Source: Phycisphaerales bacterium UBA1910
GTDB taxonomy: Bacteria > Planctomycetota > Phycisphaerae > Phycisphaerales > UBA1924
Direction of reading: 5' to 3'
Assembly (NCBI GenBank): GCA_002337545.1
Contig: DDGE01000056.1
Location: forward strand, 51,988-68,373
DNA: 16,386 bases
Position 1 is the stretch's first letter; each line of letters begins with the position of its first letter. A model generated the notes under the pieces. That model was not told the DNA's origin and searched no databases. It worked only from the letters and a program-made list of their open reading frames with translations. A program made the position numbers and the translations under genes. Positions 8,310 through 16,087 of this stretch are shown one piece after another.

Positions 8310-8735
8310 ATGGCGACTTTCCTGCTCAAAACCGAACCCGATAACTACTCGTATGACGATCTCGTTCGCGACAAGCGCACGCATTGGGATGGAGTCCGCA
8401 ACCCCACCGCCCTGATGCACATGCGAGCCGTCGAGAAGGGCGACGAGGTCCTGATCTATCACACGGGCAAAGAGCGCCGCATCGCGGGGCTCGCGAAGGT
8501 TGTTTCTGATGTCTACGAAGATCCGGACAACCCCGGACTCACGAGCAAGGGCGATCTTAAAGGTCCACTCTTCGACATTGCGCCCGTCCAGGCATCAACG
8601 AAGGAAGTCACCCTCGCGGATATCAAAGCGGACGATCGGTTCAAGGACTTCGATCTCGTTCGACTCTCTCGGCTGAGCGCGATGCCCGTGCCTCCCAAGC
8701 TCGACAAGCTGCTGCGCAAGATGGCCGGGCTCTGA
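8310..8735 (+). CDS. EVE-domain protein
   Basis: A 141-residue, single-domain protein of the EVE (PUA-like) family. Signature features are FLLKTEPDNYSYDDL at the N-terminus, HWDGVRNPTALMHMR (about 25-39), KGDEVLIYHTGKERRIAGLAKV (about 43-64) and YEDPDNPG. Known EVE/Thy28 proteins bind modified bases in nucleic acids, such as 5-methylcytosine derivatives; the cellular role of bacterial stand-alone forms is not settled. The start is the ATG at 8310. No clear ribosome-binding site precedes it. It is divergent from the pseudopilin (127-base gap) and convergent with the HD-GYP gene, the stops being 6 bases apart. It is cytoplasmic, with no signal peptide. The family call is secure, the function is not. 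Confidence 0.9.
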   Translation: MATFLLKTEPDNYSYDDLVRDKRTHWDGVRNPTALMHMRAVEKGDEVLIYHTGKERRIAGLAKVVSDVYEDPDNPGLTSKGDLKGPLFDIAPVQASTKEVTLADIKADDRFKDFDLVRLSRLSAMPVPPKLDKLLRKMAGL

Positions 8736-8741
8736 ATCGAG

Positions 8742-9413
8742 CTACTTGTCCGCGCGTTTGCGTATGGCATCGAACTCTTCATCGCGTGCCGCAGCGAAGG
8801 CGGGGACCGGCACCTCATCGTTGAAATAGTGCAGGATGTAATCGAGTTTGCCCGTGTGGTACAACTCCGTGAAGGCCTCGACACCCTCGGGCCAGTATCG
8901 AGTCCCGATCCCGGCCTGCAACTCCACCAGTGCGTTCTCCGCGGCGCGTTCTCCGAGTTCGTTGCGGTACGGACGCACGCTGGTCATCGCGTCGAACGAG
9001 TCAATCACCGCGAAGACTCGCGCTCCGATCGGGATCTCATCCCCCTTGAGGATGAACGGGTACCCGAGCCCATCCCATCGTTCATGATGGTACCGGACCA
9101 GATTCAGGATCGGCTCGTCTGAAACCCCGAGGGCCATCATCCGAGCAAGACCCGTGACGGGGTGGAGCTTGATAAGCTCGAACTCCTCATCGTCGAGTTT
9201 CCCGGGTTTCTGCAGGACCTGATCGGGGATATCGATCTTTCCGATGTCATGCAGCGCCGCCGCTTGGGTGACGAGCCGGATCAGTTCACGATCGATCCCG
9301 AACTCCTCGAGCAGTGTCCGGGTGTACAGAACCACCCGCCAGGTGTGCGCGGCCGTCGAGAGGTCCTTCCGCTCGATCTCCATCACAAGCTCTTTGACCT
9401 TCTCAGGGGACAT
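8742..9413 (-). CDS. HD-GYP domain phosphohydrolase
   Basis: A 223-residue stand-alone HD-GYP domain, a family whose studied members degrade cyclic di-GMP. Visible metal and active-site motifs are HDIGK (His55/Asp56), KLHPVTG (His84), RYHHERWDGLGYP with the HH pair at 109-110 and an intact GYP, and DSFDAMTSVRPYR (Asp141 region). The GDEIP and ARVFAVID segments also match. No receiver, PAS or membrane domain is attached, so it is probably cytoplasmic with its own input. The start is the ATG at 9413 behind AAGGAG at 9420-9425; the GTG one codon upstream is too close to that site. It is convergent with the EVE gene and divergent from the S41 peptidase. A link from c-di-GMP to the nearby exopolysaccharide locus is plausible but only inferred. 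Confidence 0.9.
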   Translation of the reverse strand: MSPEKVKELVMEIERKDLSTAAHTWRVVLYTRTLLEEFGIDRELIRLVTQAAALHDIGKIDIPDQVLQKPGKLDDEEFELIKLHPVTGLARMMALGVSDEPILNLVRYHHERWDGLGYPFILKGDEIPIGARVFAVIDSFDAMTSVRPYRNELGERAAENALVELQAGIGTRYWPEGVEAFTELYHTGKLDYILHYFNDEVPVPAFAAARDEEFDAIRKRADK

Positions 9414-9567
9414 CACACGCTCCTTGCGATAAGTCTAACGCACCCCGGCAGCAATGCGTTGCACTCACTTCTATTCATATTTATCAATATTTCTGCTTAT
9501 TTGTCGCCCGGCCCCTCGAAACAGCGCATCCGGATTGGGTACCCTGAACCCAGAGCGGAGAAGAATC
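9414..9567. promoter_or_regulatory. AT-rich divergent promoter region, HD-GYP / S41 peptidase
   Basis: A 154-base gap between divergent genes, with a marked AT-rich patch at about 9468-9502. TTGCAC (9459-9464) and TATCAA (9482-9487), 17 bases apart, could be -35 and -10 elements for the S41 gene. The match to the sigma-70 consensus is moderate. Confidence 0.35.
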
Positions 9568-10866
9568 ATGCGCACTCGAAATACCACCGTCATGCTCGCC
9601 TCATCGATAGCCCTCTGCACGCCGGTGTTTGGCGACGACGCGATCGAACACGAGATCGTCGAGGCGATCGCCCAAGCCGTCGAAGAAAACTATGTCTATC
9701 CAGATAAGGGCAGCAGCGCCGGCTCGCTTCTCCGCGAAGCGCTCGCATCGGGCGATCTGGATGACCTGCAAGGGGGCGAACTTGCCAACGAACTCCACAC
9801 GCTACTTGTCGAGCACACCAAGGACCTGCACTTTGCAGTGCGTGTACTCCCCGAGGGTTGGACCCCGCCCAGCTCCGATGAGGAAGCACAGCAACGACGC
9901 GCCCCGCAGGCACCGTACGGATTCAACTCGATCCAACGCCTCGAGGGCAACATCGGCTACATCGATCTGCACGGGTTCGCCAACGCGGAGTTCATCGCGG
10001 ACACCGTCGAGGCAGCGATGCAACTTGTGCAGGGCTGCGAGACACTCATCTTCGACCTGCGTCAGAACGGTGGCGGAGACCCCAGCGCTGTCGCGCTCAT
10101 CTCGTCATATCTATATGACCCCGAAAAACCCGTCCATCTCAACTCGCTCTACTCACGCCCGGAGGACGCAACGGAGGAGTACTGGACGCATGACGAGATC
10201 AACACCGCACTCGCGATGCCGGATGTGCCGGTCTATGTCCTGACCAGCCAAAGAACATTCTCCGCGGCTGAGGAGTTCAGCTACAACCTCCGCAATCTCG
10301 ATCGCGCCACGATCGTCGGCGAAACCACCGGCGGCGGTGCTCACCCAGTTGATTTCATCCTGCTCCACTCGGACGATACCGACAGGTACTACCAGCTCGT
10401 CCTCCCCAACGCCCGCGCCATCAACCCCATTACGAACACGAACTGGGAAGGCACCGGCGTGAAGCCACACATCGAGTGTGCCGCGGATGAGGCGCTCGAC
10501 CGGGCGCTGCACGACGCGTATGCGCATCTCCTGGCTTCGGGCAACGAGCAGGTGCGGTTCGGGATCGCATCGCTGAACGCACGCCTCGCGCCAATCAACC
10601 TCAGCAGCGCCGAGCTCAACGCGTACGCGGGCGATTACACCGATCGCGAGTTCCGGATCGACGCCGACCGGCTCATGTACCGGCGGATCGGTGTGTCGGA
10701 CTTCCGTCCGCTTCTTTGCATCGAGAAGGACCAGTTCATCATCGAAGGCGTGGACGGATTCATTCTGGAGTTCGATCGAAACCCATCGGACAACATCATC
10801 GCCGTCTCGGGACATTACGCCCAAGGGCACTCGGACCGATCCGTCCGATCCGACAATGAAAACTGA
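9568..10866 (+). CDS. Secreted S41 family (C-terminal processing-type) peptidase
   Basis: A 432-residue exported serine peptidase. Residues 1-22 form a signal peptide ending VFG|DDA. Residues 26-95 resemble the S41 N-terminal helical domain (EIVEAIAQAVEENYVYPDKG). The catalytic TSPc domain is about 125-335: GNIGYIDLHGF, FDLRQNGGGDPS, the nucleophile region TSQRTFSAAEEFSY with presumed Ser232, then GETTGGGAHP. No PDZ domain is present, unlike CtpA/Prc; this resembles the IRBP-like branch. About 365-415 looks like a DUF3471-type beta domain (YAGDYTDREF, LLCIEKDQFIIEG). The start is the ATG at 9568 with GGAG at 9557-9560. The frame is open to 9454, but that part lacks a signal peptide. Its stop directly abuts that of the convergent lipA. 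Substrate is unknown. Confidence 0.9.
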   Translation: MRTRNTTVMLASSIALCTPVFGDDAIEHEIVEAIAQAVEENYVYPDKGSSAGSLLREALASGDLDDLQGGELANELHTLLVEHTKDLHFAVRVLPEGWTPPSSDEEAQQRRAPQAPYGFNSIQRLEGNIGYIDLHGFANAEFIADTVEAAMQLVQGCETLIFDLRQNGGGDPSAVALISSYLYDPEKPVHLNSLYSRPEDATEEYWTHDEINTALAMPDVPVYVLTSQRTFSAAEEFSYNLRNLDRATIVGETTGGGAHPVDFILLHSDDTDRYYQLVLPNARAINPITNTNWEGTGVKPHIECAADEALDRALHDAYAHLLASGNEQVRFGIASLNARLAPINLSSAELNAYAGDYTDREFRIDADRLMYRRIGVSDFRPLLCIEKDQFIIEGVDGFILEFDRNPSDNIIAVSGHYAQGHSDRSVRSDNEN

Positions 10867-11958
10867 TCAGCGCTCGCGCCGCAGCATCGAGAACATATCC
10901 GCCTGCTCGTCTGCGAGATAGCTCGAACGCACGAGCGGGCCGGACACGACGAGCTTGATGCCCATCTCCTCGCCCACACGCTTGTACTCCGCGAACTCGT
11001 CGGGGTGGACCCAGCGATCGATCGGGAGATGATTCCGCGTCGGCTGGAGATACTGCCCGATCGTGATGATGTCGCACGCGTCGCCTTGGGTCGGGGTGTG
11101 CTCGTCACGCGGGCCGTTGTGCTCACCCGTGATCCGGACGAGATCCTCGAAAAGTTCGAATACCTCGTCCTTGCGTTCGCCGATCCCGACCATGATCCCG
11201 GTCTTCGCGACCCCGCCCTGCGCTTTGACGCGCATCAGGAGTTCCATCGTGCGTTCGTACCGAGCGCTCGGACGAACCGCGGGGTGACAGCGCTTCACGG
11301 TCTCGAGGTTGTGGGCGATGATGTTCGGCTGGGCATCGATCACCATCTGCAGGGCTGCCTCGTCGCCCTTGAAGTCGCCGATGAGGACCTCGATGGACAT
11401 ATCGGGGCACGCCTCACGAGTTCGGATGATTGTCTCCGCCCAGATTCCCGCCCCACCGTCGGGCTGATCATCCCGATCGACACTCGTAATGACGATGTGC
11501 TTGAGCCCGGCTCCACGCAATGACTCCGCGACCCGGCGGGGCTCGTCTTTGTCGATCGGAAGCGGCTTGCCGGTTTTGACATTGCAGAACCCGCACGCAC
11601 GCGTGCAGGTGTCGCCGAGGATCATCATCGTCGCGACGCCTCGTTCCCAGCACTCGCCCATGTTGGGGCAGGCGGCCTCTTCACAGACCGTGTGGAGCTT
11701 GTGTTTGTGGACATTGTCGCGCGTTTTCTTAAACCCTGCTCCACCAGGGAGTTTCGCACGAAGCCAGTCGGGTTTTTTCTTCGGCGCCAGGTGCTGAACC
11801 TGGTCGTCGGCGTTGTTGAGGATCATCCCTGAAAGCGACACGACAGATTTGGTGTTCGCGATCGGGTCGCCTCCCAATCGGCGCGGGTGACGCGCCAGGG
11901 TGCGGTCGATGCCCTTGTTCGTCGTGATCGGGGTGTCTGTGGGGTTCTGTGTTGGCAT
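10867..11958 (-). CDS. lipA: Lipoyl synthase
   Basis: A radical-SAM enzyme that inserts two sulfurs at C6 and C8 of octanoyl groups on lipoyl domains of pyruvate and 2-oxoglutarate dehydrogenases and the glycine cleavage system. Both Fe-S cluster motifs are intact: the auxiliary CX4CX5C, CEEAACPNMGEC (Cys92, 97, 103), and radical-SAM CTRACGFC (Cys118, 122, 125). VITSVDRDDQPDGGA and the C-terminal RSSY (about 344-347) that ligates the auxiliary cluster are also present. From the ATG at 11958 it has 363 residues, with an N-terminal extension of about 45 beyond most LipA. The frame is open to a GTG at 11970; an internal ATG at 11826 would give a more usual length. No clear ribosome-binding site decides. 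No lipB or dehydrogenase genes lie beside it. Confidence 0.97.
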   Translation of the reverse strand: MPTQNPTDTPITTNKGIDRTLARHPRRLGGDPIANTKSVVSLSGMILNNADDQVQHLAPKKKPDWLRAKLPGGAGFKKTRDNVHKHKLHTVCEEAACPNMGECWERGVATMMILGDTCTRACGFCNVKTGKPLPIDKDEPRRVAESLRGAGLKHIVITSVDRDDQPDGGAGIWAETIIRTREACPDMSIEVLIGDFKGDEAALQMVIDAQPNIIAHNLETVKRCHPAVRPSARYERTMELLMRVKAQGGVAKTGIMVGIGERKDEVFELFEDLVRITGEHNGPRDEHTPTQGDACDIITIGQYLQPTRNHLPIDRWVHPDEFAEYKRVGEEMGIKLVVSGPLVRSSYLADEQADMFSMLRRER

Positions 11959-12175
11959 TGAGGGTCTCACAGGTGCGAATGGATTCTATGCACCAGCGTG
12001 TGCGCCCGCAGGAATTCGACAGATCAGTCTCGATGGGCATCAACTGCCGATCATCCCCGAAACTCTCGGACCTTTTGCCGGTTTTTGGGGATCGGGAATC
12101 AACTGAACCATGCCGACTGGTCGATTGAGACATGCAGCGAGACCCCCACACAGACCCGGTGGTGTCGCTATCATG

Positions 12176-12197
12176 CGTTCGGGTGCGAACCCGAGCG
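12176..12197 (+). promoter_or_regulatory. GNRA-tetraloop hairpin in the export gene leader
   Basis: A 9-bp stem (12176-12184 with 12189-12197, including one G-U pair) is closed by the tetraloop GCGA, a GNRA type. It lies about 70 bases before the GTG start at 12270. There is no T-run, so it is not a terminator. It could be an RNA structural element or a protein-binding inverted repeat. Confidence 0.45.
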
Positions 12198-12258
12198 GGA
12201 TCTGACCGTACCGATTGAATCATCGATCGATCCCGATCAATACACGCACACGAGAAGC

Positions 12259-12263
12259 AGGAG
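12259..12263 (+). promoter_or_regulatory. Shine-Dalgarno of the export lipoprotein
   Basis: AGGAG six bases before the GTG at 12270. It favours that start over the in-frame TTG at 12264, which directly abuts the site. Confidence 0.7.
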
Positions 12264-12269
12264 TTGCCC

Positions 12270-13814
12270 GTGCGTCAGAATGTGAACATACAAAACACGA
12301 CCGCTCGCACCAAGAGCATCCTCGGCGTTGGCGTCCTCGCGATGCTCGGCACCATGCTCGGCGGATGCAGTTGGGATTCCTACATGGACCCCTCCGTCGT
12401 CGGCCGATGGGAGCGCACGCCGACGAGCGTCCCCATCCTCAACCACATCGGAGCAATTGAGGACCCGCAGGCCCAGTATGTCGAGGTCTCCGAGATCACT
12501 TCTGGTGACCTGATCCCTGAAACGGATATCTACCGTGTCGGGCCCGGCGACTTCCTGGATCTCACGATCTATGACCTGATCACCCGCGGGCAGGCCGAAC
12601 TGCTCCCGCGTCAGATCGATCAGAACGGCTATATCCAGATCCCACAGCTGGGCCGAATCTTCGTTTCTGGGAAGACAGAAACTGAGGTCGCCGAAGCGAT
12701 TGGCCAGAAAATGGCGCCTCTGGTTGCCGACCCCCTTGTTTCGGTGGTTGTTCAGCAGCGTCGTCAGCAGGTTTTCCACCTGACTGGTTCGGTGGCCGCA
12801 CCTGGGCCCTACTCGATCCTGAACGCAGATTTCCGACTGTATGAAGCGTTGATCGCGGCAGGCGGATTCCCTGAGTTTGCCGACGAAATCCTGGTCATCC
12901 GTCAGGTTCCGCTCGATGAGAACACGACGAATCTTGCGCCTGAGAATCCCAGAGATCGCAATCTGGATCCCGAGAACGACGAACCGATCGAGGATGGCGA
13001 GAATCTGCTCGACATCATCGACGACCTTTCGGCTCCGGGCATGATGTCCGGCTCACGCAGTTCCAGCGGGATCGTTGCCCATGCCAACCAGCCGAGTGAT
13101 CAGGACCCGATCATTGATCTGATCGAGCCGACCAATCGGAACAGTGGCACCAGCAATCAGGCTGACGAGGCCAACAACGCGAACGAGCCATTGCCTCCAG
13201 CCGCACGCTGGCGTTTTGTGGATGGGCAGTGGGTCCGTGAAACGATTCCGGTCGCGGCTCGAAACAAGATCGATTTCAGCGACTCAAATATGCTCCAAGA
13301 CTCGCGTGGACAACTGTTTACGCAGCGCGTGATCCGTGTTCCCGTCGAACCGTTGATCGCCGGCGATGCCCGATACAACATTGTGATCCGTCCAGGCGAC
13401 ATCATTCGGGTCCCCCCGTCACCGTCTGGGTTCTACTACATGCGAGGCGAAGTGAACCGCCCCGGCGTGTACAACCTCCCCGCGGTCGGCAGGCTCACCC
13501 TGCTCCGCGCGATCGCGGCTGGTTCGGACTTTGCGCCCTCCGCCATCCCGGAACGGATCGATCTGACCCGTATCGTCGGTCCTGATGAGCAGGCAACGAT
13601 TATGCTCAACTACCGGGCGATCTCCGAAGGCACACAGCCGGATATCTACATCAAAGCCGACGACATGATCAATGTTGGAACGACCTTCTGGGCCACCCCG
13701 CTCGCGGTCCTCCGAGGCGGCTTCCGGACAAACTACGGGTTCGGGTTCCTGCTCGACCGCAACTTTGGTAATGATGTGTTCGGTGCTCCCCCGACGAACC
13801 AGTTCGGGCGGTAA
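12270..13814 (+). CDS. Wza-like polysaccharide export lipoprotein with SLBB domains
   Basis: Predicted outer-membrane exit channel for exopolysaccharide. The 514 residues start at a GTG. A lipoprotein signal ends at the lipobox LGGC|S (Cys33). The Poly_export domain is at about 87-162 (YRVGPGDFLDLTIYD, QIDQNGYIQIPQLGRI, ADPLVSVVV), then a first SLBB domain at about 166-205 (VFHLTGSVAAPGPYSI). Residues 215-335 are an acidic, Asn/Asp/Pro-rich insert with no recognisable fold. A second SLBB-like region (about 370-470: VIRPGDIIRVPPS, YYMRGEVNRPGVYNLP) and a hydrophobic, aromatic C-terminus follow. The insert makes it longer than Wza/KpsD-type proteins of usual size. A likely terminator follows at 13879, 185 bases before the exosortase start. 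The family is confident; the transported polymer is unknown. Confidence 0.88.
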   Translation: MRQNVNIQNTTARTKSILGVGVLAMLGTMLGGCSWDSYMDPSVVGRWERTPTSVPILNHIGAIEDPQAQYVEVSEITSGDLIPETDIYRVGPGDFLDLTIYDLITRGQAELLPRQIDQNGYIQIPQLGRIFVSGKTETEVAEAIGQKMAPLVADPLVSVVVQQRRQQVFHLTGSVAAPGPYSILNADFRLYEALIAAGGFPEFADEILVIRQVPLDENTTNLAPENPRDRNLDPENDEPIEDGENLLDIIDDLSAPGMMSGSRSSSGIVAHANQPSDQDPIIDLIEPTNRNSGTSNQADEANNANEPLPPAARWRFVDGQWVRETIPVAARNKIDFSDSNMLQDSRGQLFTQRVIRVPVEPLIAGDARYNIVIRPGDIIRVPPSPSGFYYMRGEVNRPGVYNLPAVGRLTLLRAIAAGSDFAPSAIPERIDLTRIVGPDEQATIMLNYRAISEGTQPDIYIKADDMINVGTTFWATPLAVLRGGFRTNYGFGFLLDRNFGNDVFGAPPTNQFGR

Positions 13815-13878
13815 TCTCCGTGGCGATTGGCCTCAACTCGGCCAAGTTTGCCGAACATCGATGAACTCTCAAGCGTAC

Positions 13879-13915
13879 CGATCCCTCCCCATCCGGGGTG
13901 GGATCGTTTGTTTTT
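13879..13915 (+). terminator. Intrinsic terminator candidate after the export lipoprotein
   Basis: A stem of 12 positions with one T-T mismatch (13879-13890 with 13895-13906) and loop ATCC is followed by a T-rich tail (TTTGTTTTT). It starts 65 bases after the stop codon and would separate or attenuate transcription into the exosortase gene. Confidence 0.7.
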
Positions 13916-14099
13916 GCGCTTTCTCGATTTCAGAAGCGATCAACTCGAACTCGGAGCATCCGAATTCAGTGCAGCGGGACGATTTCGCGCCAATCATCGC
14001 GGTGCGACGATCGGGCAAAAGCGACCCGAGAATCGGGCCGATCCTGAACGAGTCACAGCATGAGGTCTCTTGGTCAGGTCAGAATCAGTACAGGAACGG

Positions 14100-15059
14100 A
14101 TGAGCAGCAGCACCCTTAAGCCCAATCAGTCACTCCCCGCCGATGATTCGCAATCGCGTGTCGGTGGGCTCTTTACGCGCGACGGGCTCACGATCGCCAT
14201 CGTCTGTTTGATCGGATTCGCACTCGTGTTCTTCCGATGGTTCGTCAAGCAGGGCGAGCTGAGCATGGATAAGCCTCAGGACTGGGGGCACTCATTTGTT
14301 ATCCCGCTCATCGCTGGGTACATGATCTGGCAGCGGCGTGATCGCATCATCGCCACCGGCACAAGCATCTTCTGGCCTGCGCTTATTCCCTTCGCACTGG
14401 GAATCCTCGCCTACGCGTACAACCTGTTTCTGGTCCGCAACCACATGCTTCAGGGCATGAGCATGATCCTCTCGCTCGGGTCGCTTGTGCTGTTGCTGCT
14501 CGGTGCGGGAGCCTTCCGCTATCTCTTCCTGCCCATCGCGTATCTCGTGCTGATGATCACGATCGCGGAAGGCATCATGCTCGCGGTCACTTTCAAGCTC
14601 CAGCTTCTGGCCTCGCAGGGTTCATGGCTGATGCTGAACCTGATCGGATCACCGTTCGGCTGGTTCAGCGTTGATATCGACGGCAACACCCTGATGATCC
14701 TCACGAGTTCAGGCGAAGTGCTCCCTATGAATGTCGCCGAGGCGTGCTCTGGTATGCGGATGGTTGTGGCGTTCTACGCGCTGGCGATCGCCGTCGCGCT
14801 TCTCGGGAGCTCGCAATGGTGGCAGCGGATCGCGTTGATCCTGCTCGCTGGACCTGTCGCGGTATTCATGAACATGATCCGCGTCACGGTGCTGGGCTTG
14901 CTCATGCTCGTGAACCCTGACCTTGCGGAGGGTGATGCGCACACCCTGATCGGGACGATCCTGCTCGTTCCCTCGCTTCTGCTCTTCCTGGGGCTCGCGT
15001 GGCTGCTCAACCGACTGATCCGTCCGGAAGAACCTCTATCGACGGAGCCCGCTGCATGA
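14100..15059 (+). CDS. Exosortase (exosortase/archaeosortase family)
   Basis: An inner-membrane cysteine transpeptidase-like enzyme that processes C-terminal sorting signals (PEP-CTERM type) on secreted proteins; in bacteria it is usually tied to EPS loci. The 319 residues form about eight hydrophobic helices. The catalytic triad is visible: Cys216 in EACSGMRM, Arg261 in NMIRV, and His281 in GDAHTLIG. The early DWGHSFVIPL motif (about 61-70) is typical. The start is the ATG at 14100 behind AGGAA at 14092-14096; a TTG at 14070 is also in frame. It overlaps the next gene by ATGA. The subtype cannot be told by eye. No PEP-CTERM substrate is present in this window. Confidence 0.93.
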   Translation: MSSSTLKPNQSLPADDSQSRVGGLFTRDGLTIAIVCLIGFALVFFRWFVKQGELSMDKPQDWGHSFVIPLIAGYMIWQRRDRIIATGTSIFWPALIPFALGILAYAYNLFLVRNHMLQGMSMILSLGSLVLLLLGAGAFRYLFLPIAYLVLMITIAEGIMLAVTFKLQLLASQGSWLMLNLIGSPFGWFSVDIDGNTLMILTSSGEVLPMNVAEACSGMRMVVAFYALAIAVALLGSSQWWQRIALILLAGPVAVFMNMIRVTVLGLLMLVNPDLAEGDAHTLIGTILLVPSLLLFLGLAWLLNRLIRPEEPLSTEPAA

Positions 15060-15976
15060 GCCCTGAGAAACGAAACACATCGAGATCTCGAAAACTGCTC
15101 AGCGTCGGGCTGCTAGGGCTCATGCTCGCCAGTGCCGGCGGAATCAGCGCGTACATCCAGGTGAAGGATGTGCATCTCCAGAAAATCGCGATCTACCCGG
15201 AAAACGACCGTCAGGTTTCGAGCATCCCACGCGTCACACCATCATGGAGCCAGATCGGCAGCGACCAGATCATGGGTGCAGAGATCGTCGATACACTGGG
15301 CACCGAGAACTATGTCTCCCGCTTCTATGTTCGAAACGATCACAAGGAAGAAGAGCAGCCGATCATCCTCGATCTTCATGTTGCGTACTACACCGGCATG
15401 ATCGATACGGTCCCCCATGTCCCCGAGCGATGCTTTGTGGGGGGCGGACTGCAGCAGAGCGAGTCCTCGCGGGTGATACCTCTGCCGATGGATACGAGCT
15501 CATGGCGCGTCGATCCGAGTGTCCCAGAGGCATACGCGGGGGTGGACGGCAAGATCTATTCCGTCCGACTCAGCAATGACCCGGAGATGAGCGACGCGCC
15601 CGGATCACGCGTCCGACTTCCTCGTGGGATATCGCCCGAGAAACCCTTCAAGTTCCGCGCATCGGAGTTCATCAATCCCGGCAAGGGAAATGTCTACGCG
15701 GGCTACTTTTTCATCGCGAACGGCGGCACGAAAGCCAACGCCAATGATGTGCGCCAGCTCGCGTTTAATCTCGAGGACGATTACGCGTACTACCTGAAGG
15801 TACAAGTCAGCGCCAGCGGGCTCGATTCCTTCGATGAGTTTGCGGAGCAGTCTGGTGATCTGCTCGGCGAGCTGATTGGCGAAATCATGCGATGCGTGCC
15901 AGACTGGACCAGCGTCAAGCAGGGGCTCTACCCGCCCGACGCGATTGGCACCGAAGCCGAACCGGACGAGAGTTAA
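15056..15976 (+). CDS. EpsI-family exosortase-associated protein
   Basis: A 306-residue protein of the EpsI/DUF3485 type, found fused to or next to exosortases. It has an N-terminal membrane anchor (about 13-34) and a periplasmic domain with LDLHVAYYTGMIDTVPHVPERCFVGGG. The HVPERC segment (His121, Cys126) matches the conserved H...PE.C element of EpsI. The start ATG overlaps the exosortase stop (15056-15059), so translation is coupled, which strongly supports joint function. A region near the C-terminus (FNLEDDYAYYLKVQVSASGLDSFDEFAEQ) is more planctomycete-like than classical EpsI. The biochemical role is not settled; help in exosortase processing or EPS assembly is proposed for the family. 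Confidence 0.85.
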   Translation: MSPEKRNTSRSRKLLSVGLLGLMLASAGGISAYIQVKDVHLQKIAIYPENDRQVSSIPRVTPSWSQIGSDQIMGAEIVDTLGTENYVSRFYVRNDHKEEEQPIILDLHVAYYTGMIDTVPHVPERCFVGGGLQQSESSRVIPLPMDTSSWRVDPSVPEAYAGVDGKIYSVRLSNDPEMSDAPGSRVRLPRGISPEKPFKFRASEFINPGKGNVYAGYFFIANGGTKANANDVRQLAFNLEDDYAYYLKVQVSASGLDSFDEFAEQSGDLLGELIGEIMRCVPDWTSVKQGLYPPDAIGTEAEPDES

Positions 15977-15997
15977 CACAACAGACTGATACCCGGC

Positions 15998-16016
15998 TGC
16001 GGCGGAACACGCCGCA
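15998..16016. other. Hairpin between EpsI and TPR genes
   Basis: TGCGGCG (15998-16004) and CGCCGCA (16010-16016) form a 7-bp stem with a 5-base loop in the 111-base gap. There is no T-run, so it may be an mRNA stem rather than a terminator. Confidence 0.35.
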
Positions 16017-16087
16017 TCACGGGATTGAGACGGGCGAATGAGCCCACGCAACCGCCCAAACGGGCAAGTAGACTGAGGACGATATTC

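Larger units (their letters stand above)
11959..12269. promoter_or_regulatory. Divergent intergenic region, lipA / export lipoprotein
   Basis: This 311-base gap should hold both divergent promoters and the 5' leader of the polysaccharide export gene. I see no coding sequence. It contains a strong hairpin at 12176-12197 and a bulged inverted repeat at 12047-12095 (CCGAT...CCCC pairing with GGGGATCGG). TTGAAT at 12215-12220 and CAATAC at 12238-12243 are 17 bases apart but match sigma-70 poorly. Confidence 0.4.

Noticed and set aside
8183..8329. N-terminal extension of the pseudopilin frame
   Set aside because: It would place 49 residues before the prepilin motif and overlap the EVE start; the ATG at 8182 has its own ribosome-binding site.
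10153..10830. 225-codon open frame on the minus strand
   Set aside because: Antisense to the S41 peptidase, which carries all expected motifs.
11729..12223. Open frame covering the lipA start and upstream region on the minus strand
   Set aside because: Out of frame with lipA and of shadow-like composition. It also runs through the leader hairpin region.
13827..14063. 78-codon open frame in the gap before the exosortase
   Set aside because: It begins with TTG inside a hairpin, spans the terminator candidate, has no ribosome-binding site and resembles no known protein.
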